Positions 1 to 9,700 of a DNA stretch of 64,000 nucleotides are shown here, piece after piece (the stretch's first letter is position 1; every line of letters starts with the position of its first letter). The stretch comes from Lichenicola sp964236105. GTDB lineage: Bacteria; Pseudomonadota; Alphaproteobacteria; Acetobacterales; Acetobacteraceae. Below the pieces are notes generated by a model. That model did no database searches, was not told where the DNA came from, and was given only the letters and a program-made list of their open reading frames with translations. A program made the position numbers and the translations under genes. The stretch spans positions 7,347-71,346 of the forward strand of contig CAXSBC010000012.1 of assembly GCA_964236105.1 (NCBI GenBank), read 5' to 3'.

Positions 1-524
1 AGGTGGCGCGCCGCACCTTCGGCATCCCGACGCTGGGCCTGCGGTTCTTCAACGTGTACGGCCCCAGGCAGGACGGGTCCTCGCCCTATTCCGGGGTGAT
101 CTCGGTGTTCCGGCGCATGCTCGCCGGCGGCGAGACGCTGGTCCTGAACGGCGACGGGCGGCAGACGCGCGACTTCGTCTTCGTATCCGACGTGGTGGCG
201 GTGCTGCTGGAGGGCATGCGGCGGCTGCCCGACCTGCCGCGCGTGCTCAACGTCTGCACCGGCCGCGCGACCAGCATCCACGAGCTGGCGCTGATGCTGT
301 GCGAGCAGGCGGGCCTCGTCCCCTCGTTCCGGTTCGCGCCCTCGCGCGCCGGCGACATCGCCCGCTCCTGCGGCGACCCGGCGCTGCTGGCTGCCAGCCT
401 CGGCCTGCGCTGCGGCGTCGGCATGCGCGACGGCCTGCGCCGCCTCGGCCTCGCCGACCCGTTCCCCATCCCCGGCGCCGCCCGCGGCGGCACCGGCCTC
501 AACGAAGGACAGATGAGCGCGTGA
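1..524 (+). CDS. NAD-dependent sugar epimerase/dehydratase, C-terminal part
   Basis: The gene enters from outside the window, so only about the last 173 residues are visible. They match the C-terminal half of extended short-chain dehydrogenases such as UDP-glucose 4-epimerase. The visible motifs are LRFFNVYGPRQD, which follows the catalytic Tyr/Lys in this family, RDFVFVSDVV, and NVCTGRATSI at the substrate-binding end. The N-terminal GxxGxxG nucleotide fold must lie upstream. The GTG at position 3 is internal, not a start. The stop overlaps the GTG of the next gene by 4 bp, so it is translated in one operon with the YcaO and glucosyltransferase genes. The exact sugar nucleotide cannot be told from this half. 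Confidence 0.85.
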   Translation, partial: VARRTFGIPTLGLRFFNVYGPRQDGSSPYSGVISVFRRMLAGGETLVLNGDGRQTRDFVFVSDVVAVLLEGMRRLPDLPRVLNVCTGRATSIHELALMLCEQAGLVPSFRFAPSRAGDIARSCGDPALLAASLGLRCGVGMRDGLRRLGLADPFPIPGAARGGTGLNEGQMSA

Positions 525-2020
525 CGCAGGATCATGCCGACATCGCAGCGCTGTTTCGCGCCAGCATGCCCGCCGGCGCGGAGATCGCCAGCTTCCGGAT
601 CGACGGCCTCGACCGGCTGGGCATCCCGGTGGTGCAGGCGAACCTGATCTCGCCCGATCGTCCGACCATCATCGGCCACGGCTACGGCTTCACCGAGGCG
701 GAAGCCGCCACCGGCGCGCTCGGCGAGCTGTGCGAGGAGGTGCATGTCGGCGCCTGGGTGAAGCGGCAGACGCCGGTGCAGGCGAGTTATGCCGCCCTGG
801 TGGCGAGGCTGGGCGAGGCCGGCGTCGCCGATCCGCTGACGCTGTGCCTGCCTGCCGGCTCCGACTACGACCCGGACACGGTGCGCGCCTGGCTGCCGGC
901 CCGGCGCTACCCGACCGACGAGACCGTGCTGGTGCCGCTGGAATGGGTGGCGATCGCGCAGTACCAGATGGGCGAACGGCCCGGCCTGATCACGCCGATC
1001 ACCAACGGCCTCGGCGCCGGCCTCGACCTGGACCACGCCATCGCGCACGGCGTCATGGAGCTGCTGCAGCGCGACGGCAACGTGCTGACCTACCGCGCCT
1101 TCGATGCGGGACAGGTGGTGACGGTCGAGGACGGGCTCGATCCCGACTGCGACGCCCTGCGCCGGCTGCTGCGCGAGGCCGGCATCGACGTCACCGTCAA
1201 GCTGGCCAGCACCGAGTTCGGCATCGCCAACCTGTATGTGGTCGGCGACGATCACGGCGCGGTCTCGCTGCCGATCCAGATCACCGCCTGCGGGGAGGCG
1301 GCACACCCCAACCGGGTGCGCGGCCTGCGCAAGGCGCTGCTGGAGTTCATCGGCTCGCGCTCGCGCAAGGCCGCCACGCACGGGCCGATCGGGCTGCTGC
1401 GCGACCTGCTGCCGCCGGCCTCCTTCGCCCGCCAGCTGGCGGTGGCCGAGGCCCGCGACGAGGAGCCGCGCGCGCTGGACACCATGGCCGACTGGATCGG
1501 CCAGGATGCGCCCGAGCTGCGCCGCCGGCTGCAGGACACGGTGTTCCTGAAGTGCTCGCAGGTGGCGTTCGACGACCTGCCCGACGTCGGCGAGGATCTG
1601 GGCGGCAGCCGCAGCCGGCTCGACTGGCTGACGCGCCGTCTCGGCGCCGAGGGGCTGGAGATCCTGTGGGTCGACTGCTCCCCGGCCGGCTCTCCGGTCC
1701 GGGCGGTCAAGGTGATCGTGCCGGGGCTGGAAAGCGAGACCATGAGCTACCACCGGCTGGGCTGGCGCGGCGTGGCGCGGCTGCGCGCGCGCGGCGATGC
1801 GCTCGTCGCCGACCGTCCGGCCGAAGGCTTCCGGCCGGTCAGGCTGCGCCCCGCGGATGCGGAGCGCGCCGGCGGCCCGGCCTTCCTTGATACTGCCTCG
1901 ATCGATGCCCGGGTCGAGCTGGTCTATCCGCTGTATCGCGAGGCCAACCCGCTCTCGGCCCAGCTGGCCCTGTATCGCCGGGCTGCTGCCGCATCAGCCC
2001 GGACGGCGCCACCCGGGTGA
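521..2020 (+). CDS. YcaO-domain protein
   Basis: A 499-residue protein starting at a GTG that overlaps the previous stop (GTGA). It has the YcaO fold signature: a first glycine-rich block GHGYGFTEAEAATGALGEL near residues 52-70, a central block NGLGAGLDLDHAIAHG then ELLQRD near 162-185, and AHPNRVRGLRKALLEF near 261-276. YcaO proteins use ATP to activate peptide amide bonds, as in azoline and thioamide formation, or act with partners such as RimO in methylthiolation. Two usual positions look altered: ELLQRD where ELIERD is typical, and EFIGSR where an ExxQxR-like end is typical. The C-terminus lacks the PxPxP tail of azoline-forming cyclodehydratases. No TfuA, dehydrogenase or precursor peptide is adjacent. 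The substrate is unknown. The partners are an epimerase and an OpgH-type glycosyltransferase. Confidence 0.85.
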   Translation: MTQDHADIAALFRASMPAGAEIASFRIDGLDRLGIPVVQANLISPDRPTIIGHGYGFTEAEAATGALGELCEEVHVGAWVKRQTPVQASYAALVARLGEAGVADPLTLCLPAGSDYDPDTVRAWLPARRYPTDETVLVPLEWVAIAQYQMGERPGLITPITNGLGAGLDLDHAIAHGVMELLQRDGNVLTYRAFDAGQVVTVEDGLDPDCDALRRLLREAGIDVTVKLASTEFGIANLYVVGDDHGAVSLPIQITACGEAAHPNRVRGLRKALLEFIGSRSRKAATHGPIGLLRDLLPPASFARQLAVAEARDEEPRALDTMADWIGQDAPELRRRLQDTVFLKCSQVAFDDLPDVGEDLGGSRSRLDWLTRRLGAEGLEILWVDCSPAGSPVRAVKVIVPGLESETMSYHRLGWRGVARLRARGDALVADRPAEGFRPVRLRPADAERAGGPAFLDTASIDARVELVYPLYREANPLSAQLALYRRAAAASARTAPPG

Positions 2021-3804
2021 ACCGCCCGGAGGTCATGCCGGCGGTCCCCGGCCGGTCGCGGCTCATCGTGCTGCTGGTGCCGACCCTGCTGCTCGCAGGT
2101 GCCGGCTTCTGCAGCGCGTTCCTGGCCTTCGGCGACGCGTCGCCCTGGCTGGCGCCGGTCTATCTGGTGCTGCTGCTGGTGTCCTACAGCCGCACGGCGC
2201 TGAACACGATCGGCCCGCTGCTGGGACTGCTGCCCGCGCCGCGCGCCGATGCCGTGCCGCGGCCGGCGGACCCGGTGCCCGGCCGGACGCGCACGGCGAT
2301 CCTGCTGCCGGTGTTCAACGAGCCGCCGGAGCCGATCGCGGCCGCCCTGCGGGTCATGGCCGAGGCGCTCGATGCGGCCGACGACGTCGCCTTCTTCGTG
2401 CTGAGCGACACCCAGGACCCGGCACTCGCGCTGGTCGAGGCAGGCCTGTTTCCCGCCTCCGCGATCTCGCGGTCCGGCATCCGCATCACCTACCGGCGGC
2501 GCGTCCGCAACACCGGCCGCAAGGCCGGCAACATCGCCGCCTTCTGCAGCGATCACGGTGCCGACTACGATTTCGCGATCATCCTGGACGCCGACAGCCT
2601 GATGACGGCCGACGCGATCCGCGCCCTGATCGACACGCTGCGCCACGATCCCGGAGCCGCCCTGATCCAGTCGGTCTCCTATCCGATCGGCGGCACCACC
2701 CTGTTCGCCCGGCTGCAGCAGTTCGCGGCCCGGCTGAACACGCCGCTCTCCGTCGCCGGGCAGCATCTCTGGCAGCACCGGCGCGGCACCTACTGGGGCC
2801 ACAACGCCATCGTGCGGCTGCGGCCCTTCATCGCGCACGCCTCGCTGCCGATCCTGCCGGGCCGCCCGCCGCTCGGCGGCGAGATCCTGTGCCACGACAC
2901 CATCGAGGCGGCCCTGCTGCTGCGTGCGGGCTGGGACGTCCGGCTGGCGCCCGAGATCGCCGGCTCCTACGAGACCACGCCGAGCAACCTGGTCGACCAT
3001 CTCGCCCGCGAGCGCCGCTGGTGCCAGGGCAACCTGCAGCACCTGCGGCTGGTGGGCAGCGCCGGGTTCCGGCCCGAGAGCCGCCTGCATATCGCCATGG
3101 GCATCCTGTATTACCTGGCGGCACCGATCGGGCTGCTGGTGAGCCTGCTGCTGCTGGGCGGCGGGCTGCTGTCGCGGGGCGCCGGTGCCGCCGGGCCCTC
3201 CAGGCTCGTGGTCGATCTGTGCCTGTGGCTGACGCTGTTCATGCTGTTCGCGCCGCGCCTGGCCAGCCTGGGACGCGCGATCCTGCTGCCGGGCGTCGCC
3301 CGCCTGGGCTTCGGCGGGCGGTCGCGGCTGATCCTGAGCGTGCTGGCCGAGCAGGTCGCGGGCGTGCTGTTCGCGCCGATCATGGCGCTGTCGGTGACCG
3401 GCTTCGTGATCGACACCTGCCGCGGCAAGGTGGTGAGCTGGAACACCCAGGCGCGCGGCGACCGGCCGGTCGGCTGGTCGGAAGCGTGCAGACGGTTCGG
3501 CGTCCACACGATCCTGGGCGTCGTGATGGCGCTCGGCATCGGCCTGGTGCGTCCGTCGCTGCTGGCGTGGGCGATGCCGTTCCTGGCCGGGCTGATCCTG
3601 TCGATCCCGCTCGCCTGCTGGTCGGGCAGCGTGCGGCTCGGCACGCTGGCCCGGCGGCTCGGGCTGTTCCTGACCATCGACGAGTTGGCGCCGGTGCCCG
3701 AGCAGCTCGCCTTGTCGGAGCCGGCGCCGGCGGGCGGGGTCCGTATTCGGACGCGACGGGCCCGGGGGCGGCAGGATGGGATGACGACGGCGAACGGGGA
3801 TTAA
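2017..3804 (+). CDS. opgH: OpgH/MdoH-type glucans biosynthesis glucosyltransferase
   Basis: A 595-residue integral membrane family-2 glycosyltransferase. The GTG start overlaps the YcaO stop by 4 bp. Two hydrophobic segments (about residues 15-37 and 46-56) precede the catalytic domain: LLPVFNEPPE near 97-106, DAD near 191-193, HD near 293-294 and RERRWCQGN (the R/QxxRW-type motif) near 331-339. A cluster of membrane helices follows. This order and wording fit OpgH, which builds the beta-1,2-glucan backbone of osmoregulated periplasmic glucans from UDP-glucose. It is shorter than the roughly 850-residue E. coli enzyme, lacking long terminal extensions. No OpgG is seen, so the product may differ. 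The position after an epimerase and a YcaO gene suggests a polysaccharide role (inference). Confidence 0.82.
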   Translation: MNRPEVMPAVPGRSRLIVLLVPTLLLAGAGFCSAFLAFGDASPWLAPVYLVLLLVSYSRTALNTIGPLLGLLPAPRADAVPRPADPVPGRTRTAILLPVFNEPPEPIAAALRVMAEALDAADDVAFFVLSDTQDPALALVEAGLFPASAISRSGIRITYRRRVRNTGRKAGNIAAFCSDHGADYDFAIILDADSLMTADAIRALIDTLRHDPGAALIQSVSYPIGGTTLFARLQQFAARLNTPLSVAGQHLWQHRRGTYWGHNAIVRLRPFIAHASLPILPGRPPLGGEILCHDTIEAALLLRAGWDVRLAPEIAGSYETTPSNLVDHLARERRWCQGNLQHLRLVGSAGFRPESRLHIAMGILYYLAAPIGLLVSLLLLGGGLLSRGAGAAGPSRLVVDLCLWLTLFMLFAPRLASLGRAILLPGVARLGFGGRSRLILSVLAEQVAGVLFAPIMALSVTGFVIDTCRGKVVSWNTQARGDRPVGWSEACRRFGVHTILGVVMALGIGLVRPSLLAWAMPFLAGLILSIPLACWSGSVRLGTLARRLGLFLTIDELAPVPEQLALSEPAPAGGVRIRTRRARGRQDGMTTANGD

Positions 3805-3813
3805 GGATCAAGG

Positions 3814-3853
3814 CCAGGGCGCTGCCCTGGACCCGTTCAAGGCGGCGCCTTGA
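3814..3853. terminator. Paired hairpin repeat, copy 1 (convergent gap)
   Basis: Two perfect hairpins lie side by side in the 57-bp gap between convergent genes: CCAGGGC-GCT-GCCCTGG (3814-3830) and TCAAGGC-GGC-GCCTTGA (3837-3853). The same two-hairpin arrangement, with different stem bases, recurs at 29918-29961, and its second hairpin recurs in inverted orientation at 25275-25293. It probably works as a bidirectional terminator. There is no T-run. Confidence 0.65.
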
Positions 3854-3861
3854 GAATCCAG

Positions 3862-5667
3862 TTAGGCTCGCAGGTCGCTGGGGGCGAGGGCGGGCTCCTG
3901 CGGGTCGACGATGGCGTCGATCAGCACCGGGCCGGGCGTGGACAGGGCGGCTCTGATCGCGGGGCGGATCTCGGCGGGGGTCGTGCAGCGAATGCCGGTG
4001 GCGCCGACGGCCTGCGCATAGGCGGCGAAATCGATGTGGCCCAGCGCGCAGCCATAGTCCGGATGGCCCATGTCGGCCTGCTCGAACATCACCTCGGCGA
4101 GCGAGTCGTTGTTCAGCACCAGGATCTTCAGGTCCAGCCGGTGCAGCACGGCGGTCGACAGCTCGGCCATCAGCATCGCCATCCCGCCATCGCCGACCAC
4201 CGCGATCGACATCCGGTCGGGATGGGCAAACGCGCCGGCGATGGCCAGCGGCAGGCCGGACGCCATCGACACCAGCGTGCCGCAGCCGGTCCAGTCCTGC
4301 CCTTCGCGCAGGCTGATGTGACGGGCCGCGAACTGGGTGTTGCAGCCGCAATCGAGGCTGAACAGCGCGCGGTCCGGCGCGAGATCGCTCAGCGCCCGCA
4401 CCACCGTCTGCGGCCGCAGGCGGGACCGCTTCTGCGTGCCCTCGACCCGGCGCAGCAGCGCGTTCCAGTCCCGCATGCCCGCCTGCGCGTCGGCCAGGAA
4501 GCGCCGGTCCTGCTGGCGGCGCAGCAGCGGCTGCAGCTGTGCCAGCGTCGCCTGCATGTCGCCCACCAGCCCGATCTCGACCGGCATGCGCAGGCCGATG
4601 CGGTCGCCGAGCCGGTCGACCTGCACGCTGCGCGCCTGGCCGGGCTGCGGGTAGTAGTCGGTCCAGGGCATGGTCGAGCCCAGGATCAGCACCGTGTCGC
4701 AAGTCTGCATCGCCTGCTGCGACGGACGTGTGCCGAGATGGCCGATGCCGCCTGTGGTCAGCGGATGGTCGTCCGGCAGCAGCGCCTTGCCGAGGAACGC
4801 CTTGGCCACCGGGGCGGCCAGCGTGTCCGCCACCCGCAGCAGCTCCGGACGCGCCGACAGGCAGCCCTGGCCGGCCAGGATCGCCACCCGCCGGCCCGCG
4901 TTCAGCAGCGCAGCCGCCGCCGCAAGCTGGTCCGGCGCGGGCGCGCTGTCCGGCCTGGTCCAGGACGAGGCCAGCGGGCTGCGCACGACCCGGACCGACG
5001 GCCTGTCCTCGCTGAGCCTGAGCGTCTGCACGTCCTTGGCGATGGTCAGATGCGCGACCCCGCGATCGCCCAGCGCCGCCCGGCAGGCTCGGTCGACCAC
5101 GTGCAGCGCATGCGCGGGTCCGGTGACCGTCTCGTTGAACAGCGCGACCTCCTGCATCAGCCGCACGGTGTCGACGCTCTGGGGATAGCGCATGCCGGCC
5201 ATGTCGTGGAACGTCGAGCCGGTGATCGCCACCACCGGCGCCCCGTCCAGCCTGGCGTCGAACAGGCCGTTCAGCAGGTGGATGGCGCCGGGTCCGGTGG
5301 TGGCGACGCACAAACCGAGGCGGCCGCCGTGCTTGGCCATGCCCGAGGCCATGAAGGCGGCGGCCTCCTCGTGCCGCACGCCCACGAACGCGATCTGCTG
5401 GCGTCGCTGTCGCAGCGCCTCGATCACCGGGTTGATGCCGTCGCCCACGATGCCGAACGCATGGGTGACGCCCCAGGCGATGAGGATGTCGACGACGATC
5501 GCGGCGGTGTCCGGGTCGGGTGCCGTGTGCGCCGGCGGCGGCTGCCCGTCGTCCGGCACCGCCGCCCGCCCCGGCGATGCGGCGGCGGCGACCGCCACGC
5601 CGGTCAGGCCCGCCAGCCGGAAGAGCTTCCTGCGGTGCAGGCCGCGCGGGTGCTGATCGTCGGTCAT
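3862..5667 (-). CDS. ThDP-dependent pyruvate oxidase-like enzyme with Tat-like signal
   Basis: A 601-residue three-domain thiamine diphosphate enzyme resembling pyruvate dehydrogenase (quinone)/PoxB and acetolactate synthase-like proteins. The pyrimidine-domain glutamate is in VRHEEAAAF (about residue 100). The ThDP/Mg motif runs from GDGGMAM (about 492) to LNN (about 519-520). The middle domain is also complete. Unusually, the N-terminus reads HRRKLFRLAG followed by a hydrophobic Ala/Gly-rich stretch to about residue 36. This resembles a twin-arginine signal, and the enzyme fold then starts about residue 52. If used, it would place a folded cofactor-loaded oxidase in the periplasm. The C-terminal membrane-binding tail of PoxB is not obvious. 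The substrate (pyruvate or another 2-oxoacid) is not proven. The gene is convergent with opgH. Confidence 0.75.
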   Translation of the reverse strand: MTDDQHPRGLHRRKLFRLAGLTGVAVAAAASPGRAAVPDDGQPPPAHTAPDPDTAAIVVDILIAWGVTHAFGIVGDGINPVIEALRQRRQQIAFVGVRHEEAAAFMASGMAKHGGRLGLCVATTGPGAIHLLNGLFDARLDGAPVVAITGSTFHDMAGMRYPQSVDTVRLMQEVALFNETVTGPAHALHVVDRACRAALGDRGVAHLTIAKDVQTLRLSEDRPSVRVVRSPLASSWTRPDSAPAPDQLAAAAALLNAGRRVAILAGQGCLSARPELLRVADTLAAPVAKAFLGKALLPDDHPLTTGGIGHLGTRPSQQAMQTCDTVLILGSTMPWTDYYPQPGQARSVQVDRLGDRIGLRMPVEIGLVGDMQATLAQLQPLLRRQQDRRFLADAQAGMRDWNALLRRVEGTQKRSRLRPQTVVRALSDLAPDRALFSLDCGCNTQFAARHISLREGQDWTGCGTLVSMASGLPLAIAGAFAHPDRMSIAVVGDGGMAMLMAELSTAVLHRLDLKILVLNNDSLAEVMFEQADMGHPDYGCALGHIDFAAYAQAVGATGIRCTTPAEIRPAIRAALSTPGPVLIDAIVDPQEPALAPSDLRA

Positions 5668-5689
5668 GCGGGCGGCCTGCGGCTGAGGG

Positions 5690-6346
5690 TCAGGCCGGCC
5701 GCCATGGGATCAGCGGCGCGTCGTGACGGACATAGAGCGGATGCTTCGGCGAGCCGTCGGCGTTGACGGCAAAGCACAGCGGCTGCACCCCGATCGTTTC
5801 CAGCAGGGCTGCCACCTGCCGGCCGCGTCCGGCGAGCGGCTTCGGCGGCTTGCCCCAGCCCACCACCACGCGAACCGCGGTCGCCGAGAACCGCAGGATG
5901 GCGGCGTCGTTGCCAGCACCCACCGCATCGCCGATCGACAGCAGCCCCGCCTGGTCGGTCGAGCGGTAGCCGAAGGCGTTCAGCATCACGAACGCGCCGA
6001 ACCCCCACAGCCGCGCCCGCTTGATGCAGCCGGCCACCGTGGGATCGTTCACCGCGAGGTCGGCGGTCGACGGGTTCATGCCGATCATCGCCACGTGCCC
6101 GCCGCTGCCGATCGGCTGCCCGTCCCAGCGCCGCTCCAGCCACCAGCGATAGCGCCGGCAGTCCGAGAACTCGGCCGCCGACACGGTGTCGGCATCGACC
6201 GCGAGCCTGATCCTGCCGCCGGGATCGTGGTCGGGCAGGCGAGCCGGCGGTTCGGCGGCGTCATCCCTCGGCCCCGCCGCGGGCCGGGCGCCGGAGATGA
6301 GGCTGGCCCCGTCCCTAGCGTCCGCCGACATCGACCTCGGCGGCAT
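5690..6346 (-). CDS. DUF1643 domain protein
   Basis: A 218-residue protein of the DUF1643 family, of unknown function. The diagnostic motif GMNPSTAD is near residue 88, followed by NDPTVAGCI and a C-terminal block ending PLYVRHDAPLIPW. The first Met used here overlaps the upstream lipoprotein gene by 32 bp. A second Met at 6331 is also possible and has a GAGG just before it. The N-terminal 50 residues are low-complexity and poorly conserved-looking, so the start is uncertain. The gene is transcribed with the small lipoprotein gene upstream and lies 22 bp before the ThDP-enzyme start on the same strand. Confidence 0.75.
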   Translation of the reverse strand: MPPRSMSADARDGASLISGARPAAGPRDDAAEPPARLPDHDPGGRIRLAVDADTVSAAEFSDCRRYRWWLERRWDGQPIGSGGHVAMIGMNPSTADLAVNDPTVAGCIKRARLWGFGAFVMLNAFGYRSTDQAGLLSIGDAVGAGNDAAILRFSATAVRVVVGWGKPPKPLAGRGRQVAALLETIGVQPLCFAVNADGSPKHPLYVRHDAPLIPWRPA

Positions 6347-6677
6347 TCAGGCCGTAATCGTTGGGAATGTTGCTGCCGACGAGCAGCATCTCTCGCCAGT
6401 TATGGTTCTTGATCAGCCCGTCCAGCCTTGGATTGTACTGGTAGGGAATGTCGTAGGCGCGGGCGTACTGCTGCAGCTCGAAGTCCCCGGTGAGGTCCGG
6501 GTCCGGCGTGTGGCAGATCTGGACCGCGCGATAGAACTCGACATGGAAGTCGCGCACCTGCTCGCCCAGGCAGGCGGTGTCTCCGGGCTGCTTCGGATGG
6601 AAGGTGACGCCGCATCCGCCCAGGATCGCGAGCAGGGCCGCCAGTGCCGGGCCTTGGAGTCTGGTCATGATTGTCAT
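6315..6677 (-). CDS. Small putative lipoprotein
   Basis: About 120 residues with a short N-terminal signal ending in a lipobox (LAILGGCG), so the mature protein would begin at that Cys and be lipid-anchored. Two in-frame Met codons, 6677 and 6668, are possible starts; neither has a strong ribosome site. The mature part contains CHTPDPDLTGDF and a C-terminal NIPNDYGLNAAEV. I do not recognise the family. Its 3' end overlaps the start of the DUF1643 gene. Cysteines in the mature part (about three besides the lipobox Cys) could form disulfides. Confidence 0.55.
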   Translation of the reverse strand: MTIMTRLQGPALAALLAILGGCGVTFHPKQPGDTACLGEQVRDFHVEFYRAVQICHTPDPDLTGDFELQQYARAYDIPYQYNPRLDGLIKNHNWREMLLVGSNIPNDYGLNAAEVDVGGR

Positions 6678-6747
6678 TTGAGCTGCCAAGTCCTGATCCT
6701 GCGCCGGCTGCCTGCCCGATGACAACGAACGAACGCGCGACCGGGCA

Positions 6748-9700
6748 CTAGCCCGCCATCTCCGTGGCCCGCGCCAGATCGACCGACAGCACCCGGCTGA
6801 CGCCGCGCTCCTGCATGGTCACGCCGTAGAGCCGGTCCATGTGCGTCATGGTGAGCTGGTGGTGCGTCACCACCAGGAAGCGCGTTCCGGTCTCCCGCAC
6901 CATGTCCTCCAGCAGCGCGCAGAACCGCTCCACGTTGGCGTCGTCGAGCGGCGCGTCCACCTCGTCGAGCACGCAGACGGGTGCGGGGTTGCAGCGGAAC
7001 ACCGCGAAGATCAGCGACAGCGCGCACAGCGCCTGCTCGCCGCCCGACAGCAGCGACAGCGTCGCGAGCTTCTTGCCCGGCGGCTGCGCATAGATCTCCA
7101 GGCCGGCACTGAGCGGATCGTCGCTGCCGACCAGGCCGAGATGCGCCCGCCCGCCGCCGAACATGCGTCCGAACAGCGACTGGAAATGCCGGTCGACGCT
7201 CTCCAGCACCGTCAGCAGCCGCTCGCGTCCCTCGCGGTTCAGGTGGCCGATCTGGCCGCGCAGCCGGGCGATCGCGCCCCCGATCTCCGCATGCTCGCGC
7301 GCGATCGTCGCACCCTGCTCCGCCACCTGGCCCAGCTCGAGCTCGGCGCGCAGATTGACCGGCCCGATCTCGTCGCGCTCGCGGCCCAGCCGGGCGATGC
7401 GGCGGCGCAGGGCCGCCTCGGCCGCATCCGACAGGTCGTCCGGCACGGCGGTCGGCGGCGCGGACGTCTCCGCCAGCAGCTGCGCCAGCATCGCCTGCGC
7501 CTGCTCCTCCCGCGCCTCCGCCCGCAGCGCCGCCTCGCGCCCGGCGGCCAGCGCTGCCTCCAGGCCACGCCGGTCGAGCTGTGCCTGCTGCAGCGCCCGG
7601 CTCGCCGCCTCCAGCTCTGCCTGGGCCGCCTGATGCGCCGCCTGCGCGGCCTCGGAGGCGGCGGCGAGCGCGCGCGCGCGCCGCGCCGCCTCGGCCGGCG
7701 CCGCCGCCCGCAGCGCCTGCTCCGCCTGCGCCTCGGCGAGCCTGGCGCGTGCGGCCGCCAGCGACGCATCCGCCGCGCCGCACCGCGCGCGCCAGTCCGA
7801 CAGCCCGGCTGTCAGCGGGCCGCGCCTGGCATCCAGCGCCGCCTGCTCCGAGGCCAGCAGCGAAGCGGCCTCCAGCGCAGCCCGCTCCTCGTCGCGCAGC
7901 CGTTCCAGCCGGTCCGTCGCCGCCGCCGCGGCGGCGGCCGCCTGTTCCGGATCGGGCAGCAGCGCCGCCGCCGCCAGCAGCGTCTGCGCCGCATCGTCGG
8001 CCTCGGCATGCTCCAGGCGCAGCAGCTCATGCCTCGCATCCAGGGCGTCCAGCCGGCTGCGCCCTTCCAGCAGCGCAGCCGCCGCCTGCTCGCGCGCGGC
8101 CGTGTCCGCGGCAAGGCCTGCCTGCGCCGTCTGGCGCCGCTCCCGCATCGCCTGCTCCGCCTGGGCCGCGGAGGTCAGATCCGCCAGGCGGTGCCGCAGC
8201 GCGGCTGCGCCATCCTCGGGCGAGAGGGCCGACAGCGCGTCCCGTGCTTCGGCCAGACCCGCCTCGGCTGCATCCGCCTCGTGCTGCATCCTGTCCAGCA
8301 TCGGCGCCAGCGTGGCCCGGGCGGCCTCGCTCTCGACATGGCGCGCCAGGCCGGCGGCGGCGGCATCGCGCGCCTGCCGGGCGTCAGCCTCGGCTCGACG
8401 CCGTGCCGCCCGCGCCTCGGCCTCCGCCGCCACGGCCTCCGCCTCCCGACGGCTCGCCGTCTCGTGCGCGCCGGCCAGCAGGGCGGGATCGGCCAGCGCG
8501 TCGAGGGCGGCGTGCGCCGCATCGCACGCCTCGGCCGCGTCCTGCAGACCGGCGGCGGCGCGCGGGAGCTGCGACGTGAGCGCATCGAGCCTGGCCTGCG
8601 CCTCGGCGTGCTGTCGGCCGATCCGCGCATCCTCGCGGCGTGCCTGGGTCAGCGCCTGCTCGGCCGACGCGCGTTCGGCCCGCGCCGCCCGGGCGGCCGC
8701 GGTCGCCCGCGCCTGGCATGCCGCGTCCTCCGTCGCCGCGCCCGCCGCCAGCGCCAGCGCCGCCTCCGCCTCCTGCAGCCGGACGCGCCGCTCGCCCAGC
8801 CGCGTCCGCTGCTGCAGCCGCAGCGCCGCCGGGCTCGGCGTGCCGGCGGCGACACGGTAGCCGTCCCACCGCCACAGCGCCCCGGTCCGCGTGACCAGGC
8901 ATTGCCCCGGCCGCAGGCTCGCCTGCAGCGACCCGCCATCCGCGCCGTCCTCGATCAGGCCGGCGCGGGACAGCAGGCGCCCCAGCTCAGCCGGCGCCGC
9001 CAGCAGGCGGTCGAGCCCGACCGCCTCGTCCGGCAGGCGGTCGGGGTCCAGTGCCGGCAGCGTCAGCCAGGCCTGCGCCGCGTCGGGCGCCTGGGCCGCG
9101 TCCGGCCCGCAGGCCGCCTCCAGCCCGTCCGACAGGCAGGCGGCGAGCGCCGCCTCCAGGCCCGGCGGCACCGCGATCTCGTCCGCCAGCCGGCGCCAGG
9201 ACCGGCCGGGCATTCCGCCGGCTGCCGGATCGTCGTGCTCCAGCGCCTGGGCCAAGCCGTCCGCCTCCGCCTGCAGCCGACCCTGCGTCTCCCGCGCCAA
9301 AGCGAGCCCGGCCGCCGATCGCGCGGCATCCGCCCCGGCATCGGCCTGTGCCGCGTCCGCCGCCGCGAGCCGCCGCTCCGTCTCGCCGAGCGCCTGCTCG
9401 GCCTGTGCCAGCGCCTGCCGCGCCGCCGCGACCAGCTCGGGCGACGGCGCGGCCGCCGAGGCGCGAGCCTGGTCGCGCCGCAGCGCCTCCTGCTGCGCCG
9501 CCGTCTGCCGCAGCGTCGCGTCCGCCCGGCTGCAGGCGGTCTCGAGCTGCTCGCGCCGGCGCCCGGCATCCAGCATGCAGGATCCGGCCTCGAGCCGCGC
9601 CGACACCGCTTCCGTGCGTGCCGCATCCGCCGCATCGAGCGAGGCGGCTGCCGCCGCCAGCACCGCGTCCGCTGCCGACACCGCCTCTGCCGCCGCCCTG

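Noticed and set aside
86..1753. A 555-codon minus-strand frame opposite the epimerase and YcaO genes
   Set aside because: Composition artefact; no conserved motif, while both plus-strand genes are recognisable and overlap in operon style.
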